DNA of 64,000 nt from Sedimentitalea nanhaiensis DSM 24252 (lineage in GTDB: Bacteria > Pseudomonadota > Alphaproteobacteria > Rhodobacterales > Rhodobacteraceae): contig NZ_KI421509.1 of NCBI RefSeq assembly GCF_000473225.1, forward strand, positions 4,118,336 through 4,182,335. The letters are read 5' to 3'. The position numbers and the translations under genes were made by a program. The notes under the pieces were generated by a model. The model saw only the letters and a program-made list of their open reading frames with translations. It was not told where the DNA came from and made no database searches. Numbering within the stretch: position 1 is the stretch's first letter; every line of letters starts with the position of its first letter. This document shows, piece by piece, positions 53,810-64,000 of this stretch.

Positions 53810-55228
53810 CTATTCTATCTGAAAGGGGACAATTCCCCGCCTATTAGAATCAATCGATATGTTGCGATCGATCGGCGGTACAGCCCGTTGCGGGCAGGAT
53901 TTTCGATTGCAAATGCGGCACGAGATTCCGATCTTGTCATACGCATCAGGCAATTCCACTTTCAAATCGTCGCCATAAACGATGTCCTTTGCGTAATCGA
54001 CGGGGCTTCCAAGTGCGATGGCATACCGTCGGATCGGCGCGCGGAAACCTTGGCCTCTTTTCGTAATGGTTCTTGCAATGCAGACATAGCGTTCCCCATC
54101 GGGCGTTTCGGCCAATTGCCGGACAATCTCTCCTGGGGTTTCAAATGCCTGGTGAACATTCCACAAGGGGCATGCGCCGCCATATCTGGCAAATTGCAAG
54201 CGGGTTGTACTGTGACGCTTGGTGATTGCCCCCGCGCGATCAACCCTGACGAAATAAAACGGCACCCCTTTGGCACCGGCCCTCTGAAGCGTGCTGAGGC
54301 GATGCGCAACCTGTTCGATGCTGGCGCTGAATCTGTCTGCGAGCAAATCCAGATCATGCCGGAAGTCGGAGGCTGCAGCCAGAAAATCCCCATAGGGCAT
54401 CAGGGTTGCTCCAGCGCTGAAATTGGCCAGCCCGATGCGCGCGATCATCCGACCTTCGGCAGTCTGAAAGGTGCCCGCGTCCAGCAACTGATCAAACTCT
54501 TCCTGATCTTCCAGAAGCACGATCTGATGCCACAACTGAAAAACCTGGCTGGGTTGTGGAAGCGCTCTGTTTATGCGGAAAATCTTTGCTTCCACTTGGA
54601 AATCGCTGAGTGTTTCGTTGGAGAGTTCACCGCGCCCAAACGACACCGATACACCGTGCTTTTCCCCCAGCCATTCTATTGCAGCGGTCTTGTTTCGAAT
54701 TCCGTCAATCCCCACTTTTTTGGCGCGCGCCTCTGCTTTCCTGTCAAGGATGTCAAAATAGTTGTCGCTGTAGTGGAAAAAGTCCCGCACCTCCTCATAA
54801 GGAAGCGGTAAAGATTGAACGTGTCCGCGTACAAGGATGTCATTGAACGCAACCATGCTTTCCTGAAGATTTTGGTATCCCCGGTGAAGAGTCAGCAATG
54901 CATGGGCAATGTCCGGCGTACTGGAAATAGCGAGTTTGATTTCCTGCTTCGAGGGCCGCCGTCCGGCGAGGATCGGGTCGGCGAGCGCTTCTTTCAAATC
55001 TGCGGCCAGGCGAACACTCTCATCCACAGCAAACCCTGCGAGGTCAATCTCGAACGCATCAACAAGCGCCAGCATCACCGAGGCCGATAGTGGCCGTTGA
55101 TTGTTTTCCAACTGATTGAGGTAGCTCGCCGATATATCAAGACGTTTTGCGAACTCGCGCTGCGTCAGGTCACTCCCTCTGCGCAGGTTCCTCAGCCGCG
55201 CGCCGGCAAAGAGCTTACGTTCCGCCAT
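53810..55228 (-). CDS. pccR: PccR/ScfR-type short-chain acyl regulator
   Basis: A 472-residue transcription factor with an N-terminal XRE helix-turn-helix (ARLRNLRRGSDLTQREFAKRLDISASYLNQLENNQRPLS) and a central ImmA/IrrE-like domain (residues about 150-270, LWHQIVLLEDQEEFDQLL). The C-terminal DUF2083-type region ends in a cysteine cluster (CRICNRKSCPQRAVPP). This is the PccR/RamB/MccR architecture, whose members sense CoA esters such as propionyl-CoA. It is divergent from pccB, the expected target. The start was set at MAERKLF. Confidence 0.88.
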   Translation of the reverse strand: MAERKLFAGARLRNLRRGSDLTQREFAKRLDISASYLNQLENNQRPLSASVMLALVDAFEIDLAGFAVDESVRLAADLKEALADPILAGRRPSKQEIKLAISSTPDIAHALLTLHRGYQNLQESMVAFNDILVRGHVQSLPLPYEEVRDFFHYSDNYFDILDRKAEARAKKVGIDGIRNKTAAIEWLGEKHGVSVSFGRGELSNETLSDFQVEAKIFRINRALPQPSQVFQLWHQIVLLEDQEEFDQLLDAGTFQTAEGRMIARIGLANFSAGATLMPYGDFLAAASDFRHDLDLLADRFSASIEQVAHRLSTLQRAGAKGVPFYFVRVDRAGAITKRHSTTRLQFARYGGACPLWNVHQAFETPGEIVRQLAETPDGERYVCIARTITKRGQGFRAPIRRYAIALGSPVDYAKDIVYGDDLKVELPDAYDKIGISCRICNRKSCPQRAVPPIDRNISIDSNRRGIVPFQIE

Positions 55229-55242
55229 GAGCTTGTTCACAA

Positions 55243-55280
55243 GTTTGCATATTGCATACCTTAGTCTGCGAATTGTTCGC
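55243..55280. promoter_or_regulatory. Candidate PccR binding region
   Basis: The 293-bp pccR-pccB divergent region contains TTTGCATATTGCATA (from 55243), resembling the TTTGCAAA half-sites bound by RamB/PccR-type regulators, and 10 bp further the inverted repeat GCGAA-TTG-TTCGC (55268-55280). I see no other gene-like feature in the gap. Confidence 0.4.
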
Positions 55281-55521
55281 TTGCACGCCATTTTTCATTT
55301 AGATGAACGGCGTTCACATGCCATGATGCCTAGCAGAATTTGCCAACCGGACAAGTGCAACCTGTTGCTTGAGCGCGTTGCTACGGCATGTTGGGGGGCC
55401 GCAAAAAGATCTGACACCATTTTGGGTGCTAGCTTCCAACGCAAAAAATTGGCGTTTGCTGGTTAGAAAACCGACCATCGGGCTACCGCTTGAAGCCTGT
55501 CTTTTGACGAGGGATTTTGCG

Positions 55522-57054
55522 ATGATAGATACGAATAGGGAACTTGAATCTCGGCGCGCCGAAGCCCATGCCGGAGGCGGCCAGCATCGGATAGATGCCC
55601 AGCATGCCAAAGGAAAGCTGACGGCCCGCGAACGCATCGAAGTGCTGCTGGATGAAGGCAGCTTTGAAGAATTCGATACCTTCATGGCACATCGCTGTGC
55701 TGATTTCGGCATGGGAACGGTCAAGATACCAGGCGATGGGGTAGTAACCGGCTGGGGCACGATCAACGGCCGGCAGGTTTATGTTTTCAGTCAGGATTTT
55801 ACCGTCTTTGGCGGATCGCTGAGCGAAACGCATGCACAGAAGATCTGCAAGATCATGGATATGGCAATGAAGGTCGGCGCGCCAGTGATCGGTCTGAACG
55901 ATTCAGGCGGCGCGCGAATTCAAGAAGGTGTCGCGAGTCTCGCGGGCTATGCCGAAGTGTTTCAACGCAACATTATGGCCAGCGGTGTAGTGCCCCAGAT
56001 CAGCGTAATCATGGGCCCTTGTGCGGGTGGTGCGGTGTATTCGCCGGCAATGACAGACTTCATCTTCATGGTGAAAGACACGTCATACATGTTCGTGACC
56101 GGACCGGATGTGGTCAAGACAGTGACCAATGAACAGGTCACCGCCGAAGAGCTGGGCGGGGCAAGTACCCACACCCGTAAATCCAGCGTCGCCGATGCGG
56201 CGTTTGAAGATGACGTCTCGGCGCTGGCCGAAGTGCGTCGGCTGGTGGATTTCCTGCCGCTTAACAACCGGGAAAAAGCGCCCGTTCGCCCGTTCTTTGA
56301 TGCACCTGGCAGGGTCGAAAATTCGCTCGACAGCCTGGTGCCCGAGAACCAGAACCAGCCGTACGACATGCGCGAATTGATCCGCAAGACAGCAGATGAA
56401 GGCGATTTCTACGAAATCCAGTCGGATTTCGCCAAGAATATTCTCACCGGCTTTGCCCGCCTCGAAGGTCAGACAGTGGGCGTTGTGGCCAATCAGCCAA
56501 TGGTACTGGCCGGGTGTCTGGATATCGACAGCTCGCGCAAGGCGGCGCGGTTCGTCCGGTTCTGTGATGCGTTCGAGATCCCGATCCTGACTTTTGTCGA
56601 TGTACCGGGCTTTCTGCCGGGAACGTCCCAGGAACACGGCGGGGTCATCAAACATGGGGCGAAGCTGCTGTTTGCCTATGGTGAGGCGACCGTTCCGAAG
56701 GTCACGGTCATCACCCGCAAGGCCTATGGCGGGGCCTATGACGTGATGGCGTCCAAGCACCTGCGCGGCGATGTCAACTATGCTTGGCCGACGGCCGAGA
56801 TTGCCGTCATGGGGGCCAAGGGCGCGACCGAGATCATCCACCGCGCCGACCTGGCCGATGCCGACAAGATCGCGGCCCATACGAAGGACTACGAGGACCG
56901 GTTTGCCAATCCATTCGTTGCTGCCGAACGCGGATTTATCGACGAGGTGATCATGCCGCATTCAACCCGGCTTCGTGTGGCACGGGCCTTTGCTGCCTTG
57001 CGGACCAAGAAGCTTAGCAATCCATGGAAAAAGCACGACAACATTCCGCTTTAG
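55522..57054 (+). CDS. pccB: Propionyl-CoA carboxylase beta subunit
   Basis: A 510-residue carboxyltransferase subunit that moves CO2 from biotin to propionyl-CoA to give methylmalonyl-CoA. The acyl-CoA and carboxybiotin oxyanion sites are evident in [31 protein letters not shown] and [31 protein letters not shown]. The start was set at [15 protein letters not shown], the standard N-terminus, with GAGGGA upstream. It is first in an operon with pccA 11 nt downstream. Confidence 0.96.
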   Translation: MIDTNRELESRRAEAHAGGGQHRIDAQHAKGKLTARERIEVLLDEGSFEEFDTFMAHRCADFGMGTVKIPGDGVVTGWGTINGRQVYVFSQDFTVFGGSLSETHAQKICKIMDMAMKVGAPVIGLNDSGGARIQEGVASLAGYAEVFQRNIMASGVVPQISVIMGPCAGGAVYSPAMTDFIFMVKDTSYMFVTGPDVVKTVTNEQVTAEELGGASTHTRKSSVADAAFEDDVSALAEVRRLVDFLPLNNREKAPVRPFFDAPGRVENSLDSLVPENQNQPYDMRELIRKTADEGDFYEIQSDFAKNILTGFARLEGQTVGVVANQPMVLAGCLDIDSSRKAARFVRFCDAFEIPILTFVDVPGFLPGTSQEHGGVIKHGAKLLFAYGEATVPKVTVITRKAYGGAYDVMASKHLRGDVNYAWPTAEIAVMGAKGATEIIHRADLADADKIAAHTKDYEDRFANPFVAAERGFIDEVIMPHSTRLRVARAFAALRTKKLSNPWKKHDNIPL

Positions 57055-57065
57055 GGGGCTGATAG

Positions 57066-59066
57066 ATGTTCAAGAAGATTCTGATAGCGAACCGGGGCGA
57101 GATAGCCTGCCGTGTGATCAAAACCGCCCGGAAAATGGGTATTAAGTCGGTGGCAATCTACTCCGACGCCGACCGTGAAGCGCTTCACGTAAAGATGGCG
57201 GACGAAGCTGTGAATATCGGCCCGCCGCCGGCGAACCAATCTTACATCGTCATCGACAATGTGATGGAAGCGATCCGCAAGACTGGCGCCGAGGCGGTAC
57301 ATCCGGGCTATGGCTTTCTGAGTGAAAACAGCAAGTTCGCCGCGGCACTAGAAGCCGAAGGGGTTGCCTTTGTCGGCCCGCCCCGCGGTGCGATCGAGGC
57401 GATGGGTGACAAAATCACCAGTAAGAAAATCGCGCAGGAGGCCGGTGTCTCAACCGTGCCCGGCGTGATGGGTCTGATCGAAGATGCCGAAGACGCGGTA
57501 AAGATCAGCAACGAAATCGGCTATCCGGTGATGATCAAGGCCAGCGCCGGAGGCGGCGGCAAGGGGATGCGAGTCGCCTGGAATGACGGGGAGGCCCGCG
57601 AAGGCTTTCAAAGTTCCAAAAACGAAGCGGCCAACAGCTTTGGCGATGATCGGATATTCATCGAAAAGTTCATCACACAGCCTCGGCATATCGAAATTCA
57701 AGTGCTGGGCGACAAGCACGGAAATTGCCTTTATCTGAATGAGCGTGAATGCTCGATCCAGCGACGCAATCAGAAAGTTGTGGAAGAGGCACCTTCCCCT
57801 TTTCTTGACGCGCAAACCCGCAAGTCGATGGGCGAGCAAGCCGTCGCGCTGGCGCAGGCGGTTGATTATTGCTCCGCCGGAACGGTGGAATTCATCGTGG
57901 ATGGGGAACGCAACTTTTATTTCCTCGAAATGAATACGCGGCTGCAAGTGGAACACCCCGTTACCGAGTTGATCACTGGCATCGATCTGGTCGAGCAGAT
58001 GATCCGCGTGGCTTACGGCGAAAAACTGAAGCTGAAACAAAAAGATATCGGCATCAACGGCTGGTCGATCGAAAGCCGCCTTTATGCCGAAGACCCCTAT
58101 CGCGGCTTCTTGCCGTCGATTGGTCGCCTATCGCGCTATCGCCCACCTGCTGAGGTGGCCGAGAAAGATCGCGCCGTTCGCAACGATACCGGCGTTTTTG
58201 AGGGCGGCGAGATCAGTATGTATTACGACCCGATGATCGCCAAGCTGTGTTCATGGGCACCGAACCGTAGCGATGCCATTGCAATCATGCGCGATGCGCT
58301 GGATGAGTTCGAGATTGAGGGAATCGGACACAACATTCCGTTCCTGGCTGCGGTGATGGATCATCCGCGGTTCATGTCAGGCGACATCACTACAGCCTTC
58401 ATCGAAGAAGAATATCCCGATGGGTTTGAAGGTGTCACGCTGGGCGATGATGCGCTGCGCCGGATCGCGGCGGCGGCATCCGCGATGCACCGCGTTGTCG
58501 AGATCAGGCGCGCCCGGGTCTCGGGCCGGATGGATAACCACGAGCGGATTGTGGGCACCGATTGGGTTGTTACCCTTCAGGACCGGAATTTCGCGGTCGA
58601 AATATCTGCTGATCGCGAGGGATCGACCGTGAATTTTGACGATGGCACCACGTGTCGGGTCACATCCGACTGGGTGCCGGGCCGCAGTCTGGCGCTGATC
58701 GAGGTGGATGGCACTCGTATGCCGCTCAAGGTGGATGGCCGAACAGAAGGCTTCCGCATCCGGTATCGCGGCGCTGACCTGGATGTGACCGTCCGCACGC
58801 AGCGTATCGCCGAACTGGCCGAACTGATGCCAGAGAAGATCGCCGCAGACACATCGAAACTGCTTTTGTGCCCGATGCCGGGGTTGGTCGTGTCCATCGC
58901 CGTATCCGAGGGCGATGAGGTGCAGGAAGGTCAGGCCCTGGCAAGCGTAGAGGCGATGAAAATGGAAAATGTTCTGCGTGCTGAACGCGCCGGGGTAGTT
59001 TCGAAAATCAACGCCCGTGCAGGCGACAGCCTGGCCGTCGACGATGTCATCATGGAGTTTGAATAG
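57066..59066 (+). CDS. pccA: Propionyl-CoA carboxylase alpha subunit
   Basis: A 666-residue biotin-dependent subunit. The biotin carboxylase module (residues 1-450) has [18 protein letters not shown], the ATP-grasp glycine loop [15 protein letters not shown] and [17 protein letters not shown] linker domain follows. The C-terminal biotin carrier ends with [13 protein letters not shown], whose central Lys is biotinylated. Length and layout match bacterial PccA rather than AccC. Confidence 0.96.
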   Translation: MFKKILIANRGEIACRVIKTARKMGIKSVAIYSDADREALHVKMADEAVNIGPPPANQSYIVIDNVMEAIRKTGAEAVHPGYGFLSENSKFAAALEAEGVAFVGPPRGAIEAMGDKITSKKIAQEAGVSTVPGVMGLIEDAEDAVKISNEIGYPVMIKASAGGGGKGMRVAWNDGEAREGFQSSKNEAANSFGDDRIFIEKFITQPRHIEIQVLGDKHGNCLYLNERECSIQRRNQKVVEEAPSPFLDAQTRKSMGEQAVALAQAVDYCSAGTVEFIVDGERNFYFLEMNTRLQVEHPVTELITGIDLVEQMIRVAYGEKLKLKQKDIGINGWSIESRLYAEDPYRGFLPSIGRLSRYRPPAEVAEKDRAVRNDTGVFEGGEISMYYDPMIAKLCSWAPNRSDAIAIMRDALDEFEIEGIGHNIPFLAAVMDHPRFMSGDITTAFIEEEYPDGFEGVTLGDDALRRIAAAASAMHRVVEIRRARVSGRMDNHERIVGTDWVVTLQDRNFAVEISADREGSTVNFDDGTTCRVTSDWVPGRSLALIEVDGTRMPLKVDGRTEGFRIRYRGADLDVTVRTQRIAELAELMPEKIAADTSKLLLCPMPGLVVSIAVSEGDEVQEGQALASVEAMKMENVLRAERAGVVSKINARAGDSLAVDDVIMEFE

Positions 59067-59106
59067 GTACCGCCAGCACTTGACGGAAACATGGGAGGAG
59101 GGACCA

Positions 59107-61251
59107 ATGTCGGAAAATCTGGAAACATGGAAGAGACTTGCCGAGCGCGAACTGAAGACCCGTGCGCCCGACGATCTGATTTGGGTAACGCCTGAAGAGA
59201 TCAGGGTGAAACCAGTCTATTCCGAAGACGATCTCAAAGACCTCGACCATTTGGGCTCGATGCCGGGTGAGGCTCCGTTTTTGCGGGGACCCCGCGCCAC
59301 GATGTATGCAGGCCGCCCCTGGACGATCCGACAGTATGCAGGATTTTCGACTGCTGAAGAATCGAACTCCTTTTACCGCAAGAATATTGCAGCCGGTCAG
59401 CAGGGTTGCTCGGTGGCTTTCGATCTGGCGACGCATCGCGGATATGACAGCGATCACCCGCGCGTGGTGGGAGATGTCGGCAAGGCGGGGGTGGCGATCG
59501 ACAGTGTCGAGGACATGAAAATACTGTTCGACGGCATCCCGCTGGACCAGATGTCCGTCAGCATGACAATGAATGGTGCGGTGATCCCGATACTCGCGAA
59601 TTTCATAGTCGCGGCCGAAGAACAGGGCGTTGATAAGGCGCGGCTTTCCGGCACCATCCAGAACGACATCCTGAAAGAGTTCATGGTGCGCAACACCTAT
59701 ATCTACCCGCCGGAACCGTCGATGCGGATCATCTCGGACATCATCGAATACACTTCCGACAACATGCCACGATTCAACTCGATCTCGATCAGTGGCTATC
59801 ACATGCAAGAGGCCGGCTCGAACCTTGTGCAAGAGCTTGCCTTTACCTTGGCGGATGGCCGCGAATATGTGCGCGCGGCAATTGCGCGGGGTATGGACGT
59901 TGACAAATTTGCCGGGCGGCTCTCGTTCTTTTTCGCCATTGGCATGAATTTCTTCATGGAGGCGGCCAAGTTGCGCGCTGCGCGGCTGCTCTGGTCGCGG
60001 ATCATGGATGAATTCAACCCGCAACAGCCGCAAAGCCGGATGCTGCGCACCCATTGTCAGACCAGCGGCGTCAGCCTGCAGGAGCAGGATCCCTACAACA
60101 ACGTCATCCGCACCGCGTATGAGGCAATGTCGGCGGCCCTTGGCGGCACCCAAAGTCTGCATACCAACGCGCTGGACGAAGCGATTGCCCTGCCAACAGA
60201 ATTTTCGGCCCGGATCGCCCGTAACACCCAACTGATCCTGCAGGAAGAGACGGGCATCACCAATGTCGTCGATCCGCTGGCGGGCAGCTATTACGTCGAA
60301 AAACTGACGGCCGACATGGCTGAGAAGGCATGGAAGCTGATTGAAGAGGTCGAGGAGATGGGGGGCATGACCAAGGCCGTGGCCAGTGGCATGCCCAAAT
60401 TACGGATCGAGGAATCCGCCGCCCGACGTCAGGCCGCAGTTGACCGAGGCGAAGAAGTGATCGTCGGCGTCAACAAGTACCGTCTTGAAAAAGAAGATGA
60501 AATTGACGTTCGCATGATCGACAACGAAGAAGTTCGACGCGCCCAAGTGGCCCGGCTGGACCGCATTCGCGAAACCCGGGATCGAGCGGCCTGCGATGCG
60601 GCGGTGGCCGCGCTCGAAAAGGGGGCGCGAAGCAATGGCAACCTTCTGGAATTGGCGGTCGAGGCCGCTCGCGCACGGGCGACTGTTGGAGAAATTTCAG
60701 ACGCGATGGAAAGGGTATTTGGCCGCCATCGCGCGGAGATCAAGACTTTGGCGGGCGTGTACAGCGCCGCGTACGAGGGCGACGAGGGCTTTGCCGAGAT
60801 ACAGCGCGATGTCGAGACCTTTGCCAATGAAGAAGGGCGCCGCCCGCGCATGATGGTCGTCAAGATGGGGCAGGATGGCCATGATCGAGGTGCCAAGGTG
60901 ATCGCCACCGCCTTTGCCGATATCGGCTTTGATGTGGATGTAGGGCCACTCTTTCAGACCCCGGATGAGGCTGCGCAGGATGCTCTCGACAATGACGTGC
61001 ATGTGGTCGGCATCTCGAGTCAGGCGGCAGGCCACAAGACGCTGGCACCGCAACTGGTGGAAGCGCTCAAATCCAAGGGCGCCGAGGATATTCTGGTGAT
61101 CTGCGGCGGCGTCGTTCCGCAACAGGATTATGATTTCCTGATTTCGCGTGGCGTCAAGGCCATCTTCGGTCCGGGCACCAACATCCCTGATGCAGCCCGC
61201 AATGTGATGTCCCTGATCCGGACCGCGCGCACCGCCGAGGAAGTAGCATGA
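59107..61251 (+). CDS. scpA: Methylmalonyl-CoA mutase
   Basis: A 714-residue adenosylcobalamin enzyme that converts (R)-methylmalonyl-CoA to succinyl-CoA. The N-terminal barrel carries [15 protein letters not shown] and [16 protein letters not shown]. The C-terminal cobalamin domain has [15 protein letters not shown] with the DxHxxG histidine ligand. Single-polypeptide catalytic form. The start was set at MSENLETW with GGGAGGAGGG upstream, 40 nt after pccA. No methylmalonyl-CoA epimerase or MeaB chaperone is encoded within the window. Confidence 0.96.
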   Translation: MSENLETWKRLAERELKTRAPDDLIWVTPEEIRVKPVYSEDDLKDLDHLGSMPGEAPFLRGPRATMYAGRPWTIRQYAGFSTAEESNSFYRKNIAAGQQGCSVAFDLATHRGYDSDHPRVVGDVGKAGVAIDSVEDMKILFDGIPLDQMSVSMTMNGAVIPILANFIVAAEEQGVDKARLSGTIQNDILKEFMVRNTYIYPPEPSMRIISDIIEYTSDNMPRFNSISISGYHMQEAGSNLVQELAFTLADGREYVRAAIARGMDVDKFAGRLSFFFAIGMNFFMEAAKLRAARLLWSRIMDEFNPQQPQSRMLRTHCQTSGVSLQEQDPYNNVIRTAYEAMSAALGGTQSLHTNALDEAIALPTEFSARIARNTQLILQEETGITNVVDPLAGSYYVEKLTADMAEKAWKLIEEVEEMGGMTKAVASGMPKLRIEESAARRQAAVDRGEEVIVGVNKYRLEKEDEIDVRMIDNEEVRRAQVARLDRIRETRDRAACDAAVAALEKGARSNGNLLELAVEAARARATVGEISDAMERVFGRHRAEIKTLAGVYSAAYEGDEGFAEIQRDVETFANEEGRRPRMMVVKMGQDGHDRGAKVIATAFADIGFDVDVGPLFQTPDEAAQDALDNDVHVVGISSQAAGHKTLAPQLVEALKSKGAEDILVICGGVVPQQDYDFLISRGVKAIFGPGTNIPDAARNVMSLIRTARTAEEVA

Positions 61252-63551
61252 CCAAAAGATCAGCCGCCGAGCAGGCACTGAGAGAGGCCGCGCTGCGTTA
61301 TCACGAATTCCCGACGCCGGGAAAGCTGGGCGTGCGTGTAACGACGCCCATGACCACGCAACGCGATTTGTCGCTGGCCTATTCGCCGGGCGTGGCCGAG
61401 GCCTGTATGGACATTCACGAAAACCCTGCGGATGCCTTTCGCTACACAGGCAAGGGCAATCGGGTGGCCGTGATATCGAATGGCACAGCGGTGTTGGGAC
61501 TGGGAAACATCGGTGCGCTGGCGTCAAAACCGGTAATGGAAGGCAAAATCGCGCTGTTCAAGAAATTCGCCGATCTCGACGGATTCGACATCGAAGTGAA
61601 CGAGGACGACCCGGCCAAGCTGGCTGAGATCGTGATCGCGCTGGAACCAACCTTTGGTGCAGTCAACCTTGAAGACATCAAAGCGCCGCAGTGTTTTGAG
61701 GTTGAACGCATCTGCAAAGAGCGGATGAACATCCCGGTCTTTCACGACGATCAGCACGGGACAGCTATCGTGGTGGCAGCAGGGGCGATCAACGCCATGC
61801 GTATCGCCAGAAAGAATTTCGAGGATATCAAGGTTGCAGCTGTTGGTGGCGGGGCCGCAGGCATTGCCTGTCTGACGTTATTGATGGATCTGGGCGTAAA
61901 ACGTGAAAACATCTGGATGTGTGACCGCAAGGGTCTGTGCCACATGGGCCGCAACGATCTGGACGCGACCAAGCAGAGGTTCGCCCAGCCGCCCCAGGAT
62001 GGCACGCCGCAGATCGACGACGTGATCGAGGGCGCGGATCTGTTCCTCGGAGTGTCCGGTCCCGGCGTGATCACGAAGGAAACCATCAAGACGATGGCCA
62101 AGGATCCGGTGATCATGGCGCTGGCCAACCCGACCCCCGAGATCATGCCAGAAGACGCAAAAGCTGCGCGTGAAGATGCGATTATCTGCACCGGACGATC
62201 AGATTACCCCAATCAGATCAATAACGTACTGTGTTTTCCCTTTATCTTTCGGGGTGCATTGGATGTGCGCGCGACCCAGATCAACGAGCCCATGAAAGTG
62301 GCCTGCGCCCATGCCCTTGCGGAATTGGCGCGCAAGACGTCCTCGGCCGAAGCGGCGATGGCCTATCGCGACGAGCGCATGGTTTTTGGTCGCGATTACC
62401 TGATCCCCAAGCCATTCGATCCGCGCCTTCTGGCCACTGTGGCCAGCGCCGTGGCTCAGGCGGCGATCGATTCCGGCGTGGCGAAACGACCGATCAATAT
62501 CGAAGAGTATCGCAGCAAACTTGAAGGCAACGTCTTCAAAACTGCGCTGCTGATGCGCCCGGTGTTCGATGCCGCGACACGATTCGAGCGCAAGGTAATC
62601 TTTGCCGAAGGCGAGGATATCCGCGTACTGCGCGCCGCCCAGGGCATGATCGAGGAAGGCATCGAGAACCCTATTCTGATCGGGCGCCCTGATGTCATCC
62701 AGTCGCGGATCGAAAGAGACGCCTTGCCAATCCGAATAGGCAGCGATTTCGATTTGATCGACCCGACACAGGACGACAGGTATCGTACCTACTGGGAGAC
62801 CTATCTGGATCTGACAGAACGCAACGGTGTGTCCCCGGCAAGCGCACAGACCATTATGCGCACAAACACAACTGCCATTGCTGCCATTGCAGTAAGGCTA
62901 AACCATGCCGATGCGATGATTTGCGGCACACAGGGCGATTATCGGTGGCATCTGGATCATGCGGTCCAGGTCCTGGGCGGTCTGGACGATGGCCAGGGCG
63001 GCAAGTTGCACCCGATCGGCGCACTGTCTCCAGTGATCCTTGAACAGGGTGTTATCTTTATAGCCGACAGCCAGGTTCACGTCGAACCCGACCCGATCCA
63101 CCTGGCTGAAACCAGCGTTGCGGCCGCGCGCCATATCCGCCGGTTTGGAATCGAACCCAAGATCGCCCTGCTCAGTCATTCCGTGTTCGGCTCGCTGCAC
63201 ACCGGATCCGGCGACAAGATGCGCGAAGCGCTGAGCATTCTAGACGGGATGGACGTGGATTTCGAATACGAAGGTGAAATGCACGCGGACCACGCTTTGA
63301 ATCCGGATCTCCGGCAATCCGTGTTCCGCAATTCCCGACTGACTGGCGCAGCCAATTGTCTGATTTTTTCGAATGTCGATGCTGCGTCCGGCGGGCGCAA
63401 TTTGCTTAAGCAACTGGCCGGAGGAATTGAAATCGGTCCGGTTTTGATGGGGATGGGCAATCGCGTTCAGATTGTAAGCCCTTCTGTCACGCCACGCGGC
63501 CTGGTCAATATCGCCGCTTTGGCGCGCACACCAGTCGCCAGCTATGGCTGA
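61248..63551 (+). CDS. maeB: NADP-type malic enzyme with phosphotransacetylase-like domain (MaeB)
   Basis: A 767-residue fusion. The N-terminal malic enzyme (residues about 1-430) has [37 protein letters not shown] and the Rossmann motif [11 protein letters not shown]. The C-terminal phosphate acetyl/butyryl-transferase-like domain (about 440-767) is regulatory in characterised MaeB proteins. It oxidatively decarboxylates malate to pyruvate. Overlap with the mutase gene by 4 nt implies that carbon from propionyl-CoA is drawn off through malate to pyruvate as part of the same operon. Confidence 0.95.
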   Translation: MTKRSAAEQALREAALRYHEFPTPGKLGVRVTTPMTTQRDLSLAYSPGVAEACMDIHENPADAFRYTGKGNRVAVISNGTAVLGLGNIGALASKPVMEGKIALFKKFADLDGFDIEVNEDDPAKLAEIVIALEPTFGAVNLEDIKAPQCFEVERICKERMNIPVFHDDQHGTAIVVAAGAINAMRIARKNFEDIKVAAVGGGAAGIACLTLLMDLGVKRENIWMCDRKGLCHMGRNDLDATKQRFAQPPQDGTPQIDDVIEGADLFLGVSGPGVITKETIKTMAKDPVIMALANPTPEIMPEDAKAAREDAIICTGRSDYPNQINNVLCFPFIFRGALDVRATQINEPMKVACAHALAELARKTSSAEAAMAYRDERMVFGRDYLIPKPFDPRLLATVASAVAQAAIDSGVAKRPINIEEYRSKLEGNVFKTALLMRPVFDAATRFERKVIFAEGEDIRVLRAAQGMIEEGIENPILIGRPDVIQSRIERDALPIRIGSDFDLIDPTQDDRYRTYWETYLDLTERNGVSPASAQTIMRTNTTAIAAIAVRLNHADAMICGTQGDYRWHLDHAVQVLGGLDDGQGGKLHPIGALSPVILEQGVIFIADSQVHVEPDPIHLAETSVAAARHIRRFGIEPKIALLSHSVFGSLHTGSGDKMREALSILDGMDVDFEYEGEMHADHALNPDLRQSVFRNSRLTGAANCLIFSNVDAASGGRNLLKQLAGGIEIGPVLMGMGNRVQIVSPSVTPRGLVNIAALARTPVASYG

Positions 63552-63608
63552 CAAAATCCATCCAAACCGAAACACCGGCGCAGAAATAGAGAATTAAGGA
63601 GCAATGCT

Positions 63609-64000
63609 ATGACCTCATACAAGGACGTATATGCTGAATGGGAGCGCGATCCCGAAGCCTTCTGGATGAACGCTATCAACGACGTGGATTGGTTTACCCG
63701 CCCGACCAAGGCGTTGGATGACAGCAATGCCCCCTATTACCGGTGGTTTTCGGATGCCCGCACAAACACTTGCTGGAACGCTGTGGACCGCCATGTCGAG
63801 GCGGGCAATGGCGATCAGGTCGCGATCATTCACGACAGCCCGGTCACGAACAGCAAAACCAAGATTACCTATGCGGAGTTACAAAACAAGATCGCCAAAT
63901 TGGCGGGTGCCCTGTCCGACCGTGGCGTCACAAAGGGTGACCGCGTGGTCATCTATATGCCGATGGTGCCAGAAGCGCTTGTCGCAATGCTGGCCTGTGC
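63609..64000 (+). CDS. prpE: Propionate-CoA ligase PrpE (5' part, cut by window end)
   Basis: The first 130 codons of an acyl-CoA synthetase. The start MTSYKDVYAEWERDPEAFW and the block NTCWNAVDRHVEAGNGDQVAI, followed by DSPVTNSKTKITYAELQ, match propionyl-CoA synthetases rather than AcsA. TAAGGAGCAATGCT precedes the ATG. It lies 57 nt after maeB and would supply propionyl-CoA to the operon. The AMP-binding and catalytic motifs lie beyond the window. Confidence 0.9.
   Translation, partial: MTSYKDVYAEWERDPEAFWMNAINDVDWFTRPTKALDDSNAPYYRWFSDARTNTCWNAVDRHVEAGNGDQVAIIHDSPVTNSKTKITYAELQNKIAKLAGALSDRGVTKGDRVVIYMPMVPEALVAMLAC

Overview
The window looks like chromosome (or a large replicon) of a Rhodobacteraceae-type alphaproteobacterium. 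The case rests on gene content: a PccR-type regulator divergent from a propionyl-CoA carboxylase/methylmalonyl-CoA mutase operon, a ThiXYZ/TenA thiamine salvage operon, fused ProW-type permeases, an OxyR/KatG pair and moderately high GC. It is almost entirely accessory metabolism and transport, with many 4-nt start/stop overlaps. Between the gene blocks lie insertion-sequence fossils (IS1182, IS91, IS6 and IS481 types). I saw no rRNA, tRNA or CRISPR.

Layout. (1) 133-11921: a catabolic regulon of two divergent blocks. The first has an aconitase-family hydratase, a SnoaL-like protein, a hydantoinase-like amidohydrolase and an isochorismatase-type amidase facing a GntR regulator and an isocitrate-lyase/PEP-mutase-family lyase. 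The second has TctC and a flavoprotein with an internal deletion facing an SDR and TctB-TctA. Both divergent promoters carry a pair of matching operators built on AGTGT-NN-ACACT, which links them as one regulon. (2) 12052-14310: a hipBA toxin-antitoxin islet with three evenly spaced operators, flanked by gene fossils. (3) 14371-22431: a LuxR-family solo with the ligand-pocket substitutions of plant-compound sensors, divergent from two tandem proline-iminopeptidase-like hydrolases that overlap a complete peptide-type ABC transporter. (4) 22640-25990: remains of a proteostasis island: three intact small heat-shock proteins, a truncated degP, an ftsH that has lost its ATPase/protease core, and a broken S41 peptidase. 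(5) 26167-29542: katG and oxyR. (6) 29550-38049: a dimethylglycine-dehydrogenase-like enzyme, a choline-kinase-like phosphotransferase, a betaine-type ABC transporter with a double permease, and a DeoR regulator. (7) 38819-44240: thiamine precursor uptake and salvage under a TPP riboswitch. (8) 45099-53140: a second peptide ABC transporter with an RpiR regulator and two Ntn-type hydrolases (DmpA-like and penicillin-acyltransferase-like). (9) 53810-64000: pccR and the propionate assimilation operon pccB-pccA-mutase-maeB-prpE, the last gene cut by the window end.

How it fits together. The cell appears equipped to import and dismantle small nitrogenous and carboxylated compounds: tricarboxylates or imides, two classes of peptide-like substrate, N-methylated amines and thiamine breakdown products. 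Propionyl-CoA is channelled to succinyl-CoA and then malate/pyruvate. The two most notable systems are the LuxR-solo/iminopeptidase/ABC module, a probable host-compound sensing circuit, and the operator-defined imide/tricarboxylate regulon, whose substrate I can only guess. The proteostasis island and the IS fossils show repeated insertion and decay.
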